The notes under the pieces: model-generated | Seen by the model: only the letters and a program-made list of their open reading frames with translations | What the model was told of the DNA's origin: nothing | Databases searched by the model: none | Position numbers and translations under genes: made by a program | DNA from: Uranotaenia lowii | Lineage: Eukaryota > Arthropoda > Insecta > Diptera > Culicidae | Reading direction: 5' to 3' | Length of the DNA: 64,000 bases | Assembly: GCF_029784155.1 (NCBI RefSeq) | Contig: NC_073692.1 | Location: 334,251,131-334,315,130, forward strand | Shown: positions 1 to 11,232 of the stretch, piece by piece | Layout: every line of letters begins with the position of its first letter | Position numbering within the stretch: the first letter of the stretch is position 1

Positions 1-546
1 ATGGGTGCGAAAATCAGTAAGACCAGGCCCACCAATGGTTGCTAAACCTCGAATCGAGTACATTCAGCAACATATTTATCAACCCAGCATCGCACCAACA
101 GTTGCTAACTTGATTCGAGAAATAGCATTCGAGCAGTAGGTTGTTACAGGATGCGTTTATGTAGCAACCCGGTAGCAATACAGCCGTTTGTCGCTATCAG
201 AAAATAAACAAACACAAATACCAACCTGGATCGCAACAATTGGTGCAATAATAACAATATTAAGTAGATAAAAACGCAACCAATCAAAACATCTAAAATA
301 CCGACCGAAATTGCAACTTGCGGTGGGCTTGGTCTAAATAGATAATAACGCAACCAATCAAACCATCTAAAATACCGACCGAAATAGCAACGCTCGGTGG
401 GCTTGGTCTCAGAAAATAAACAAACACAAATACCTACCTGGATCGCAACAATGGGTGCGAAAACAAGTAAGTAGATAAAAACGCAACCAATCAAAACATC
501 TAAAATACCGACCGAAATAGCAACTTGCGGTGGGCTTGGTCTAAAC
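1..546. repeat. Nested tandem repeat array at the window start
   Basis: Two modules alternate. A ~70-75 bp module (key part CGGTGGGCTTGGTCT) occurs at about 264-336, 339-409 and 471-546. A second module beginning CAGAAAATAAACAAACACAA occurs at 198-247 and 409-461. The start of the window (1-21) matches 451-471, so a longer period also exists and the array probably extends to the left of the window. Copies differ by a few bases. An apparent membrane-protein ORF on the minus strand is only the translation of the repeat. Confidence 0.85.
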
Positions 547-1135
547 AAAATTAAAAAGAAGAGCGATTGAAAGTGTTGCTAGAGGACGCCAGGTAAGCCG
601 TGATTCAAAAACTTATCGTTGCCCTCGCCCAGAAAACTTACCCTAACAAGCGTTTGTCCTTACAAAATGACCCTTTTGTCTTTGGCTTAAAGCCCTCAAT
701 CAGCGTGACCTCAACCGGTCGTCAGCAACCCAGCTCCGTCGCCATATTGAGCTTGGGACAAGCAGTCACGTTTTTGGGATGTCACCTAACTACCACGGGA
801 GTCGAAGGAAAACGTTCTAGACCCAGGACCACCCGACGAAGTCTACCGGAAGGTTCGAGCGGACGGAAGTCGACGGTTGTACCACCAACCAGCATTACCA
901 GCAAGGGCTAGGCCCTCCAGGTCAGATCATAGCCATAAGTAAAGTGGGAGGTTCAGCAGTGCAAAAGTTTTGGTAATATACAGTTTATGAGAAGCGCAGT
1001 TATTTTGGGAGTTTTCTTTGCATGCAATTTGATATTCCCTGTGATTTGTTTTGTGGATAAGCGTGCCGCCCTGAGGCCCAAAAAAAGGGAGTCTCTGAGA
1101 CGCCGGCGGAAGTGGTAAGACGGATCTTACATATT

Positions 1136-1145
1136 TGGCGCCCAA
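1136..1145 (+). other. Candidate tRNA primer-binding site of the Ty3/gypsy relic
   Basis: TGGCGCCCAA lies a few bases after a CTTACA that could be the end of a 5' LTR, and about 560 bases before the first gag-like ORF. LTR retroelements typically have a TGG-starting primer site immediately after the 5' LTR. A TG...CA-bounded block at about 573-1131 could be that LTR, but no second LTR is present in the window to compare it with. This is inference from position and motif only. The rest of 547-1702 shows no gene. Confidence 0.3.
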
Positions 1146-1702
1146 TGTTCTTTGGTCTTACCGTAGCATATTGCAGAGAGTAACTAGCATCTTGCGTAAG
1201 TCTCTGGGAAAACTTCCAAGCCTCAGTTTTTTTTGCTATTTTTAGGGCAATTGACACCATATTTGCACTGATTTTTAAAAATTCACTATTCAATAAAAGG
1301 GTTCTGATGTCCAAGGAAGTTTGAAGTACATGTTGCTTAAAAGATTTTGGGAATCAATTCAAAGTCCTAATTAATTTGATAAACCGATTGATATAGTAGG
1401 GAATAAATTCTAAGCTTACATCAATTTGACTACACGTGAAAAAAATATCTCTGTGTGTTGTGGAGTAATGTGATATTTTTAATAAAAACACAAAAAAAAA
1501 TATTTATTTCAACTTAAATTTAACACTAAACATTTAATTTTTTTTTGTAATTAATGGAGTAGGTGCGTGTAATCTGAATGTTTAATTTTCTTTTCTTGTG
1601 CTATTTATTTAAACTTAGTCAACGAGTGAATTTTAGATAAAACTTAATTTTAAAATCAATTTCTTTTATCATTCATACTTTTTTTATATAAATTTAGTCA
1701 TT

Positions 1703-4427
1703 ATGGATTTAATGCAATTAAAAAAAATATGCTCAACTTTAAACACGGGTCACCTTTCGGATGATGAGCTCCATCATGAATTACACGTTCGAGAGGCATT
1801 TAATCTAAATGATTCTAGGTCCAGCCGGGAACTTTTGCTACGAGGTTTGTTGAGGTCTGAAATGAATGAAATGAAAACAGATTATTCTCCATGTTGTAAA
1901 ACAATTGGGGAGGAACTAACTTGAACAACTGCTAATAATCAAAGATATTTTGGAAGGGTCAAAGGCAAAAAATGTTCCAGACCAAATTTTTATATCCCGC
2001 CTTGTTCATAATTTTTTCTGAATGGAACGTATTAAGCATCACATTAAAAAAGTTGAAAATTTGAATCAATTAACAAAAATCGCAGTTGAGTGCCTGAGAT
2101 TACTCGTGAAATTTTATTCAATAGTATCGCCATTTGCTGAAATAAGACAAACAGAACTCAGCTTAATTAATGAAAGTTTTCAGAAGGAACTCGAAATAGA
2201 AATTGACAGAGAAATAGGAAACGAAGATTAAAATGAAAATAATCAATTAGTGGAACGACAGGAAATTTTGGAGGAAATTGAAGAGGAAGGTACGGAAAGA
2301 GAATATGAAGAGGAGAAAGGTGAACAAGAGGAGCAAGAAATGATGAATATATCTAGAGATAATACTTTAATTCAATTAGCAGCAGAAAATGAACGACTTA
2401 AATTTGTGGTTAGACAGCTTTTACAGCGCATTGAGGCTTTAGAAACTAAACAGGAGCCGAAAAATAACACGATAAATGTGCCTATTAAATCATCGAATAG
2501 CACGTGAATATTTAATAACCAGGTTCCGCCTCGTTTAAACAAGATTCCTCAAACACCTCAACCAACTCAAGATTTTTGTGAATGGCTTAAAGGTAGATGT
2601 AGCTCATTGGAAAGTATTGAGGACAAGTTAAGGCCGAAATCCTCCCACGCTAGCGCAAACTAGCTGGAGGAGGAAGCAGTTGGTCGTTGTTGAAGAGAAC
2701 ACCATCTGCCCATTCACAAGTGGTCTGTGCGCTACGATGGGATGAATAACGGGCGAAAATTGAACGAGTTCTTAAAGGAAGTAGAATTTAATGCAAGGTA
2801 GGAAGGATATTCTAGCACAGAGCTGTTTGCTTCTGCACACTACTTATTTACACGAAGGGCTCGTTCATGGTTCATGGAAATAAATGGGAACAACGAACTC
2901 GGTACGTGGGAAAACTTAGTGTGCGAATTAAAAAACGAATTCCTACCCGTTGATATAGATTACCAATACGAGCGTATGCTGAACGCACGTAAACAGGGGC
3001 CGAGAGAAAAGTTTCAGGACTTTTATCTCGATATGGTCCGTCTTTTTCGTCACATGTCGTGTCAGTGGGATGAAAAGAAAAAGTTCGACGTCCTGTTCCG
3101 AAATACTTACCTACAGGAGACGACTGTAAAAACTCCATGCTTGCTGCAAAAGTGGACACCATATCTGCAATGAGAGAATATGGAAAGAAATTCGATACAA
3201 TTAATGCTCATATTTACGCTCAAAGATCTGAGCGCTTCCAAGGTCGAGGAACTTCTACTGCTCAATTCGAGGAACTAGAGCAAAGAAATCGTAGAGAATT
3301 TTCCGGTCAACAAAGTAGACAGCTAAATTACGGAGGATATAACGATAATTCGATGTATAGACCAGATACAAAATCCAAACAGTCGGGGTCTCAAAAAGAA
3401 AATCGACGTTCCTCGGGAGTCCCCAAGAGCTATCAAAAACCGAAACAACAATCGATTTTATTATTTATTTCATAGTTTATTAGTTCTTGTAACTTAAGAT
3501 AACATATCGATGGGTAATTCCAGTAGCTATCATGATTCCAAACCAGGTCCTAGTGGAACCAATGCGTTACAAAGGATAATTAGGGCGTACATTCCGATCA
3601 AGGAGGGAGTATGTTTCAACTGTCATGAATCGGGACACAACTTTCAAAACTGTCAAAAAGAAAGAAATTTCTTCTGCTGGTCTTGTGGATTCCCGGGGTT
3701 CGCGACGTCGGAGTGTCCCTAGTATGAGTCAAAAAACTTAAAAGGGACTACTCAGTAAGACCGAGTAGTTAACCAGAGAAACTCGAAAGTCCTCAAGCTC
3801 TTTCAGATTCCGACCCAACAATATTTTTACTTCAGTTGGGTTATTCAAAAGTGGAAGTACCTGCTGAGGTTGATGAGATAGCTCCAATGCTTGTCAAGCT
3901 TAGCGGAGACGCCAGACCATTTGTGAAGATCCAATTGATGGGAATAGAAGTAATCGGATTACTGGACAGCGGAGCAGCCAGAACTGTATTGGGTCTTGGA
4001 GCTAACAAAATTATTAAATCCTTGGCTCTAAAGTTATTACCAGCAACCGTATATTTGCAGACTGCTTCAGGTGATGCTTTAGAAGTAATTGGATGTGCGG
4101 AAGTCCCCGTCACATTCAACGGCTCTACAAAGATTTGAACGGTTTTGTTTGCACCAAGACTCCAACGCAGATGTGTGCTGGCTGGGGTACGACTTTTGGT
4201 TGCGTTTCGGAATTTGTCCAAGTATTCGAAATCAGCCCATGGATGTTCTCGATGACGAGGCCTCTGGTGGACCAGAAGAGGAAGAAAAGTTGACCACAGA
4301 GCAATTACAGCAGCTAGAAGAGGTAAAAAAGATGTTTATAGTTGCTGGACCCGGGAGGTTTACAAAAACACATATCATTGAGCACTTCATCCACCTGAAA
4401 GAAGAACTTACTGTATCGCACTCTTAA
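1703..4427 (+). pseudogene. Ty3/gypsy-type gag-protease relic, truncated before reverse transcriptase
   Basis: A succession of short plus-strand reading frames follows the order of a Ty3/gypsy polyprotein. Frames: gag N-terminus (1703-1924), helical and Glu-rich segments (2022-2507), capsid-like segment with the W..L...L...F.P spacing of Retrotrans_gag (2874-3173), its continuation after a frameshift (3137-3475), zinc-knuckle segment (3510-3722), retropepsin-like protease with LLDSGA (about 3836-4138) and, in another frame, the protease-RT linker with GYDFWLRFG and HIIEHFIHLKEE (4089-4427). The first knuckle, CFNCHESGHNFQNC, is a regular CCHC. The second, CWSCGFPGFATSEC, has Phe where His is expected. 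Frameshifts, stops and the complete absence of RT, RNase H and integrase show that it is dead. Its 3' end lies inside the palindrome that follows. Family assignment is by motif order. Confidence 0.85.
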
Positions 4428-5347
4428 ACGATGTAGCGAATTATGTAGATTTGTTTAAAATAATTAGAGCATATAGGCGATTATTTTCAAAGTCAACTTA
4501 AACGAGGCTTTTTTTAATTTCCTTTTTTGTAACAGTGAATGATTTTGCATTCGTTTAGTAGTTAAAAGCAACGCTTTAGTCTACCAAGCAGTACATGAAA
4601 ATATATTTCAGATTTTTTAAATTGACCTAATTCATTAGCAAAAGATGGCTTATCTTCATAGATTAAGGGACGCCCCGTAATGAATTCAAACGTTTAGCTG
4701 TTGATATTTTAAAAAAATTGATCAATTTAGAAATATTATAATTAGTTCAAAACAAGCAAATACTGATTTAAGTGATGCACCTAACATCACTGGTGAGTGC
4801 GCCAGGAAACCAAAATTTGAGGTTATGGCTGAGGCCAATTTTCCGTCAATAAGGGTATATACGGACGATAGTATTGTGGAAAAATTGGCCTCAGCCATAA
4901 CCTCAAATTTTGATTTGCTGGTGGCCTCACCAGTGATGCTAAGTGCGTTATTGAAATCTGTATTTGCATGTTTAATCTAATTATAATTTTTCGGAATTGA
5001 TTAAATTTTATTACTATCAACAGCTAAACGTTTGAATTAATTACGGGGCGCCCCTAAATGGAGGAAGATAAGCCATCTTTTGCTAAATTTTCAAGGTGGA
5101 TTCAAAACATCTGAAATATATTTTCATGTACTGCTTGGTAGATTAAAAAATAATTGTTTCTAACTTCTAGAAGGATGCAAAATCGTTCACTCTGTTACAA
5201 ACAAGTAAATTAATGAAAGCCCCGTCTATGTTGACTTTGAAAATAATCGCCTACATGCTCTGATTATTTTAAACACATCCACATAATTCGCTGCATCGTT
5301 TGAGTGTGCGATAAAGTAAGTTGTTATTTCGTTCAGATAAATGATGC
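4381..5347. repeat. ~970 bp palindrome (foldback) overlapping the gypsy relic end
   Basis: Two arms of ~465 bp (about 4381-4844 and 4879-5347) are reverse complements with scattered mismatches and small indels. They are separated by ~34 bp containing GGTATATACGGACGATAGT. Landmarks repeated on both arms include TTTGAGGTTATGGCTGAGGC next to the centre, ATCACTGGTGA, a GGGG/CGCCCC block and AAACGATG.AGCGAATTATGT near the outer ends. The left arm's outer ~50 bp is the end of the retrotransposon coding remnant, and a diverged copy of that stretch is present on the right arm. So the palindrome includes retroelement DNA. Confidence 0.85.
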
Positions 5348-5598
5348 GTTTAATTTTACATTAAAATAGAAACCTATCGGAAAGTTGCAAATTCTCAGTA
5401 CTCATAAAAAGGTTTTTCAATAACAACGCAACATAAAAATATAATCATTTTCCAAATCTCAAACCACTTGGCACCCCTGAACGTCCTAAAAAATCAAAAC
5501 ACAAACATCTGTACATCGCATTTCCACAGGGCGAATTTGTCGACATTAGTACCAGAAAATCACGTTTATCGTGCGCCCTTCTCAAAAATCGATTCTGT

Positions 5599-5712
5599 TC
5601 ATCCATGGTTTGAGGTTAGGGCTGAGGCCTCCTGTTAAGGTGCTGTTCGTGTAGAACTGTCAATATATCCTAATACTATCGTCCGTATATACCTTTATAC
5701 AAAACTTCTGCA
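5599..5712. repeat. Third partial copy of the palindrome core
   Basis: Contains TTTGAGGTTAGGGCTGAGGC followed ~60 bp later by AATACTATCGTCCGTATATA. These are the inner-arm and centre sequences of the 4381-5347 palindrome, in one orientation and without the mirrored arm. It runs directly into the transposase N-terminal fragment on the minus strand, which suggests all three copies derive from one Tc1/mariner-like element. The 5348-5598 stretch before it shows no recognisable feature. Confidence 0.6.
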
Positions 5713-5808
5713 CACACTTATATCGGACAGCTCACGAACTATGTCCTTCTGCCGATTGCCAGCTAGGAACAAGGCAATCACAGCGTTACGTTTCTGTTCG
5801 AGATCCAT
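5695..5808 (-). pseudogene. N-terminal fragment of a Tc1/mariner-type transposase
   Basis: Reading the minus strand from an ATG at 5808 gives about 35 residues beginning MDLEQKRNAVIALFLAGNRQ and continuing KDIVREL. This has the look of the first helix-turn-helix of Tc1/mariner transposases (acidic start, basic helix, small-residue turn, then D-I/V). The frame decays soon afterwards near the GTATATACGG core shared with the palindrome at 4381-5347. No catalytic domain follows. Assignment rests on the helix-turn-helix pattern and the neighbouring terminal-repeat-like DNA. Confidence 0.5.
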
Positions 5809-6081
5809 TTTCCCGGATAACACCTGATAACAAAAGTAACACTTACATCCAATGATAGCTAATACTTAATGTAAACAAAGCATCGAGGGGTCGTTCAATA
5901 CTGTTTCGAAATAATGCAACGAAATAATTACTGTTGAAGTAATGTAGCAGTTCAATTGCCGGACCCTGTAATTTCTTCTACAATGCAGTCGATTGTAAAG
6001 CCTGACAAAAGAGGAGTTATTTAAATCGAAATGAAGGAGATTATGATATCTAAATTTGTCCATCGGGTGAAGGACTACTAA
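5809..6081. other. No supportable gene
   Basis: AT-rich intergenic sequence. The minus-strand ORF over 5866-6099 has no recognisable motif and unremarkable composition. Confidence 0.4.
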
Positions 6082-6837
6082 GCTAAGACCATGATGCATC
6101 TAGGATGGTGATCTCATATGCCAAATCGCCATTCAGCCATATTGATAAAAGTTTTGACTGCTGGCTGTAGTGTTTACGAAAAAAGGGGTCCAGGGATGCC
6201 AGGTGTTAGGGAAAAAAAATCAGATGGAAAAAAGTGTGTGTATGTGCACAAGCTAATCGTAAGCCAAAGATCAAAAGATTTAAAACCGTACTGGGGTATA
6301 GTTTATTTTATTTTATTTAAATTGGGTTTTCGGAAATAAAGCAATTAAATGAGTATATTCAATGAATTAATTTGTATTCTAAACACTTTTTTTTATAAAA
6401 TTACAATGCACTTCCTTTTTCCGTATGTTCCGAAAAAGAAAAACTTTTCATTGACCGTTATGATAGAAAGGTTCTTTAAGGGTGGAACAACTAACCAAAA
6501 CCCTAAACCGGATTTTGTTGGATAAGGAATGGATAGTAAAGGTTGCTCGGCGTTACTGGCCAAGCTGGCACTGTCTTCTATCGATCGAATCTCTTCCAGC
6601 ATTGCTTAACTGTCCGGAATTCAGCTGGAAGAATTTTTCTCGCTTCAAATGATTATACTTGTCTGAGCAATATCTTGACGATTGAGAGAGAGAGCACCTG
6701 GCATCTCAGCAAGCCAGCAGCCAGCCAACAGCCAGCTGTCAAAATTTCGGCTGCGTTTCACCCCTTCCTCCGCATCCAACCCTCGTATACTTTTTGGAAA
6801 TATGAGATCACCATCCTAGATGCATTATGGCTAAGAC
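6082..6837. mobile_element. Inverted-repeat-bounded element (~756 bp)
   Basis: The right end ATATGAGATCACCATCCTAG (from 6800) is the reverse complement of the left end (to 6119), over about 32-37 bases with one or two mismatches. This gives terminal inverted repeats of a non-autonomous DNA element or foldback. The interior contains CAGC/CAGCCAG-rich sequence at 6705-6740 but no transposase. Short ORFs at 6118-6339 and 6543-6950 have no recognisable motif. Confidence 0.55.
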
Positions 6838-7774
6838 TATGCCTTCTGCGAAGTGGTTCTCGAGGGTACGTCGCATCCGTTGTATTAGATTACCTTTTGG
6901 CACCATTTGAATCGAGGAAAAGAATAACGTCTTCGTCGGAAATCAGCTGAGTCGTAGCGTAAAGTTCTGGACGACACGTGTGCTGTAACGAACACGAGTT
7001 CAGAATAATTGACTCTCGGTTGGGACTCGACGAAAATTATGTTGTTAGAACAGAGGAAAGGCCTCGAATCCTTAAGAAAACATAAATTGGTTTATGCTGG
7101 AGGTGGTCTTGCAAAAGAGCTTGAGACTCTAGCAAATTGTGATTTCCGTAGCATCGGGAAATATTTGAGCTAAATGCATCCAATCCCATAAAAACACCGG
7201 CTACAACTTTGTAGTGGAATCACAAAAAGTAACAAGTCTCGATTCATCAAAATGATAGGTCAGGTGAAGAATACTGAAATAATTGAAAATTGAAGAATGG
7301 AAAAAGGGAGGGAATGTAGTATCTGAGAAGTCATGTATTTTTGTATTGTTTATCTTATATAAATTTATATAAACTAAAGGTTATTATTGGCTTAACCACG
7401 GATCCAGGAGGTTCAAGATGCTACAACCACTTCGAAATTAATCTGACGGTAAGACAACATCTAGGCGTAGCGTCATGGCTATCATCTCGAAGGGTCGCTT
7501 CAAATTTGGTATCAGTAGGTAATAATTTATTTCATGAGGTTGTTTGATTGCTTGAGTAAGCGAATCAAACCAATGTGTTGCAGAACTGGCGTGCGTGCCG
7601 GCATGTATCGAACAAAACTAAAAGCAACAGGAGGACATATCCTACTCTTTGAGCCTTTGCCCTACCGTCCTTCTTCAAACTTGAAAGTTACTTTTTCCTT
7701 GCCTGTGGTTGCTACAACATCATTTTGTTCAATTTTACTCACATACAAAATTTTTTGCGTTTATCAAATTAAAA
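6838..7774. other. Intergenic stretch, nothing recognised
   Basis: Mixed-composition DNA with short ORFs (for example 7341-7547 and 7534-7869) that lack domain motifs, splice structure or repeat partners in this window. Confidence 0.4.
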
Positions 7775-7940
7775 AGACATACATACATCGTGTTTGCCTG
7801 TCTAGGCTTTACAGACTCAACAATCGTGGTCAACTTAAGATTAAGATTCAACACCCTGTACCAAGATAGGAATCGAACCCATGCCTTCAGTGAACTTGCA
7901 AATATCGACGTGCAATACTTTTACTCTCTACCCCGTCGAT
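7775..7940 (-). mobile_element. tRNA-headed SINE overlapping the 3' end of ppkA
   Basis: On the minus strand, a box A-like GGGGTAGAGAGTAAAAG is followed ~50 bases later by a canonical box B, GGTTCGATTCC (about 7865-7876), as in tRNA-derived SINE heads. A non-tRNA body follows towards 7775. The tRNA-like part begins inside the ppkA coding sequence: the TAG stop of ppkA (7928-7930) is the TAG within box A. It is not a functional tRNA gene, because no clean acceptor stem closes. Boundaries are approximate. Confidence 0.55.
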
Positions 7941-9719
7941 GTTTTCACAGGTAAAATGTCTATGTTATGGTTCATGATTTTGAATCTGTTCCACCATAGA
8001 ACGAACGGTCTCACAGTGCAGTAGTAAACAATTTCAACTAGATTCAGTATGCTCACTCCAAGGAACAGTCCCATCAAGCCTCCGCAGTTGGCCAAAAAGT
8101 CCGTTATTCCATATAGCTCCGCTCGTTTCACGGCCATAAAATGGGCATTCCTGAAAAACACCACCAAATAGGACATCTGGATGCTGTTAAGGAGTTGTGA
8201 AAAATATTAGCAATGAAATCAAATCAGAAACTAGGCGTTATTACTTCTCTCTTGCTTCCACTGTGGTTTTGCACATACGGGTCATACGCCACCATTCGAA
8301 ATCTGCTTGGGAAATTTCCGCCGTGTATCGTATCGAGGAACAGGCCGGGAGGCATTGGCAAGCTTTCCTGAAGTTGGTATCATTCTTACGAAGCATCTTA
8401 AGTTCCATCTCCAGAAAGTCGATGTACGCTTGCTCGTAGCATTGGATTTTTCCTACTCCGCAGATCGGAGTGTCCTCCAATCGAGGCATCGAGAATCGGA
8501 CGCAAGCACATCGAGTCAGAGTGAAATTGGTGAGACACTCCAGATCACAGTTCGATTGGGTGTAGGTTCGATAGAATTTTAAGAAACGTTCGTTATTGAA
8601 ATAACACTTTCGTCGCTCTGGAGCATACCGGATAATTGTAGGAGTAGTGTATGAAAGCGAGGGAGTCACCCCCAGTCCAATTTCCTGATTCAAAGGTAGC
8701 CGAAGATGCTGATTCTGCAGTTCCGGATAATCTGCCGGACTGTGAATCAGTATTTTGAATCCTTGTATCGAATTCTGAAAAATATTCGCATGCATCAGTA
8801 CCTACTAAAAACAAGAAACGTAAAGCATCTGCGTACCCCACATAGGAAATCCATATCATTGATGTTTGCCCTCAGAACAACAATCATTCCAGACTTTTTA
8901 CCTGGTCCCAAAACACGCCTTGGATATGTGTCAATTTTTGTGGGATGTTTGAAACCACGATCCAAAGTCCATTCGACATTTTTGGGAGGACCTTCAGCTC
9001 TACCTTGTAAACTAAGATTCGAAATGCGCTCCAACCCGGACACGATCAGTGAATTGAAGGTATAGCATAGTCCTACATCGGTTATGATCGGTTTAAACTC
9101 TTTGGCGCAATCGATCTCTTTGTAGCGCCAAATGCACTGCTTGAAAATGTCCTCAACCGGAATTGCTAGTTCCTGGATCAACTCGGCGCACTTGTTATCT
9201 CGAATTCGTTCCGGAAAAATAGTTTCTTCTGCCATGTCACAAATTTGCCACAGCGCCAAGAATTTATCCAATCTGTTTTCATCCTTTAAACCACCCTCCG
9301 GAGCACTGCGAAATTCCTCGTAAGCTTCCGAAAAGTTGAAAACCGTGGAGCTAGTTTTCATTTCCGGGCAAATGGTAATGGCAGGAAATGGAACGTCGAA
9401 AACCGGTGTGGTTTGTTCATCAAACGTTACAATTACGGGTTCTCTGTTCCATTTGTTGTACACAGCTCGAATCATGGAGCTGCACGAAACCAACGAAACG
9501 AGAAAAACCGTGATCCACCAAACTCTGGAAATAATCAAATACAATTTTAACAGTTATGGCTGTTTCTATAGAAAAAACTAACTTTTCTATGAGCAGTTGT
9601 TGTTTTCGGACAAAATATTTTACCCCGTGGATGGAGCTGTTGGAGCAAAACTCAACCGCCAAAATTTTCAGTTCCTTCGGAAATTTCAGTGGAGTAGTCG
9701 GAGCGTTTGGAAACTCCAT
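7928..9719 (-). CDS. ppk: Pickpocket-type DEG/ENaC channel subunit (ppkA), 4 exons, 536 aa
   Basis: Subunit of a trimeric, amiloride-type sodium or cation channel in the plasma membrane. Exons on the minus strand: 9719-9583, 9524-8837, 8774-8245, 8183-7928. The introns are 58-62 bp with GT-AG ends, phases agree, and the total is 1611 nt. The start ATG has A at -3 and G at +4. Landmarks: the His-Gly gating motif in SIHGVKYF (residues ~29-36); TM1 at ~47-68 beginning VWWITVFLVS; post-TM1 FPAITICPE; GLCYTFN; the Cys-rich block ending CACVRFSMPR; CQCLPAC; and TM2 at ~485-510 with GLFLGVS, which carries the G-x-S selectivity-filter pattern, followed by VEIVYY. Length is typical of insect pickpocket proteins. 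It lacks the intron that ppkB and ppkC have before the QICD segment. The last residues and stop fall in a SINE head. No specific pickpocket orthology is claimed. Confidence 0.93.
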
Positions 9720-10600
9720 AGTGCTTTAAGTCAAGAATGGGTAATGAAATTAAATCAAGATGTATTGAGCTTATAAAGTCTTCGTTTTTAAATGGTTCAT
9801 TTGATAGTTCTGGTGAGATAAAATGGTAAATGCAGCACTTATCGTCTACCCTTCCAACTTATGAAGTAAAGGTAATCAATCATTTTTCAATTTTGATAGT
9901 AGTTCTAATCGTTTAAAATGATTTAAATTACCAACATCATTGGACGATGCATAATGTGCACCATACAAGCCAGGGCTGAAAAACAGAAAAAAAAATTCTC
10001 ACAAATTTTAAATTGGTCTGATTAATTCAATGGGTAGTAAACTTTGTTTCTAGTAATCGATCGTTGTAATTTTTTTTTAAGTCTTTAAGAATGTATTTCG
10101 TTGAACAGGTTTGCGAATTTTATTAAACTGAGCATGCCTTATTAGACAGACTTTGCACTTCCCATGACTTTTTGTTGGTTGTTTGGACTACTGAAAATAG
10201 CAAGAAAATGTTCAGAAGCGTTTCGTTGAGTCGTTGAGAAAAATACAACTTTGGATGATTGATATTTCTTCATTTTTGCAGTACATTTCATGTAAACAAA
10301 CCACAGACCTAAATTTATCTCTCGAAAAGATATTCGATGTTACCCAAAAAAAAGTTCAAAATGTTTTTTTTTTATTTTATTTGAAAGCTTTTTTTCTGTA
10401 GGATGAAAACAAAAAAAAAACAAAAAAACTGTTTTACACATCCAATGAAGTTGTTGATTTATAAAATCTTTACAAAATTATTTAATGAAATTATTGAAAG
10501 CCCTAGATAGTAAATACTGCCATTTTTTAACACTTTTCAATGGATTCAGATTTGAATTTTGAAATGCTTATAACACTTTTCATGAACCACTTAATGCATA
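9720..10600. other. Upstream region of ppkA, no gene seen
   Basis: AT-rich DNA with long T and A runs (for example 10360-10430). It presumably contains the ppkA promoter, since the gene is transcribed away from here, but no TATA box or other site can be assigned with confidence. Confidence 0.4.
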
Positions 10601-10887
10601 TTCACTGGTGTTGGGTTGGGAAAAGTGGTAGAAGTTTTGTCCCTTTCTGCACGTTTTGAAAAATTTGCCATGAAAAAACCTTTTCTTCGGCCTTAAAGTT
10701 TGTTAACAACACATGTAGTTTCGCATGCTGTGATGCAAACATAGCAATATTTCTATCACATACGGCTGAAATAGAAACAGTGTTGTAAAAAATACAACGC
10801 ACAAAGAACTTTCAAACATTTTTGCATGGTAAAATTTTCAAAATGTCAAAATGTCTAACACTATTCCCAACACCAGTGAACTTTCTC
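10601..10887. mobile_element. Hairpin MITE family A, copy 1
   Basis: Begins TTCACTGGTGTTGGG and ends with its reverse complement CCCAACACCAGTGAA. The arms continue inward as imperfect inverted repeats, including GGTAGAA/TTC.ACC and GCATGGTAAAATTTT, so nearly the whole unit can fold on itself. Three further copies are in the window (10893-11232, 29582-29885, 43741-43866). No coding capacity. Confidence 0.8.
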
Positions 10888-10892
10888 TGAGA

Positions 10893-11232
10893 GCTGTTGG
10901 GAAAAAATGGCGTTGGGAAAAAGTGGTGTTGGGAAAAAGTGGTACAAATTTTGACACTTGTGGCACATATTGGAAACTTTACCATGAAAAACATTTTCAA
11001 GATCCCCAATTCAGTTCGGCCTTCAATTTTTTTTAAAACACGTGTTCTATTTTCGCATGCTGTGATGCAAAAATAGCTCGATTTCAATCACATACGGCTG
11101 AAATTTAAACAGTACTGTAAAAAAATACATCGCTCAAAGATCTTAAAAACATATTTGCAATGTAAAATTTTCATAATGTGCTACAAGTGGCCAAATTTCT
11201 ACCACTTTTTCCCAACACCAGTGAACTTGCTC
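10893..11232. mobile_element. Hairpin MITE family A, copy 2, abutting copy 1
   Basis: Shares CGCATGCTGTGATGCAAAAA, CACATACGGCTGAAAT and the terminal ACCACTTTTTCCCAACACCA with copies 1 and 3. Its left end has three tandem repetitions of GTTGGGAAAAAGTGG-like sequence (10894-10944), an end duplication not seen in the other copies. Only ~5 bases separate it from copy 1. Confidence 0.8.

Noticed and set aside
144..548. 134-codon minus-strand ORF that looks like a multi-span membrane protein
   Set aside because: It repeats the same ~25 residues because it is the translation of the 1-546 tandem array.
600..911. 103-codon plus-strand ORF
   Set aside because: No motif, and it lies in a possible LTR or leader of the gypsy relic; no support as a gene.
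8706..9581. Plus-strand ORFs across ppkA, and similar antisense ORFs over ppkB and ppkC
   Set aside because: Shadows of the channel exons; the sense strand shows domain motifs and spliced frames.
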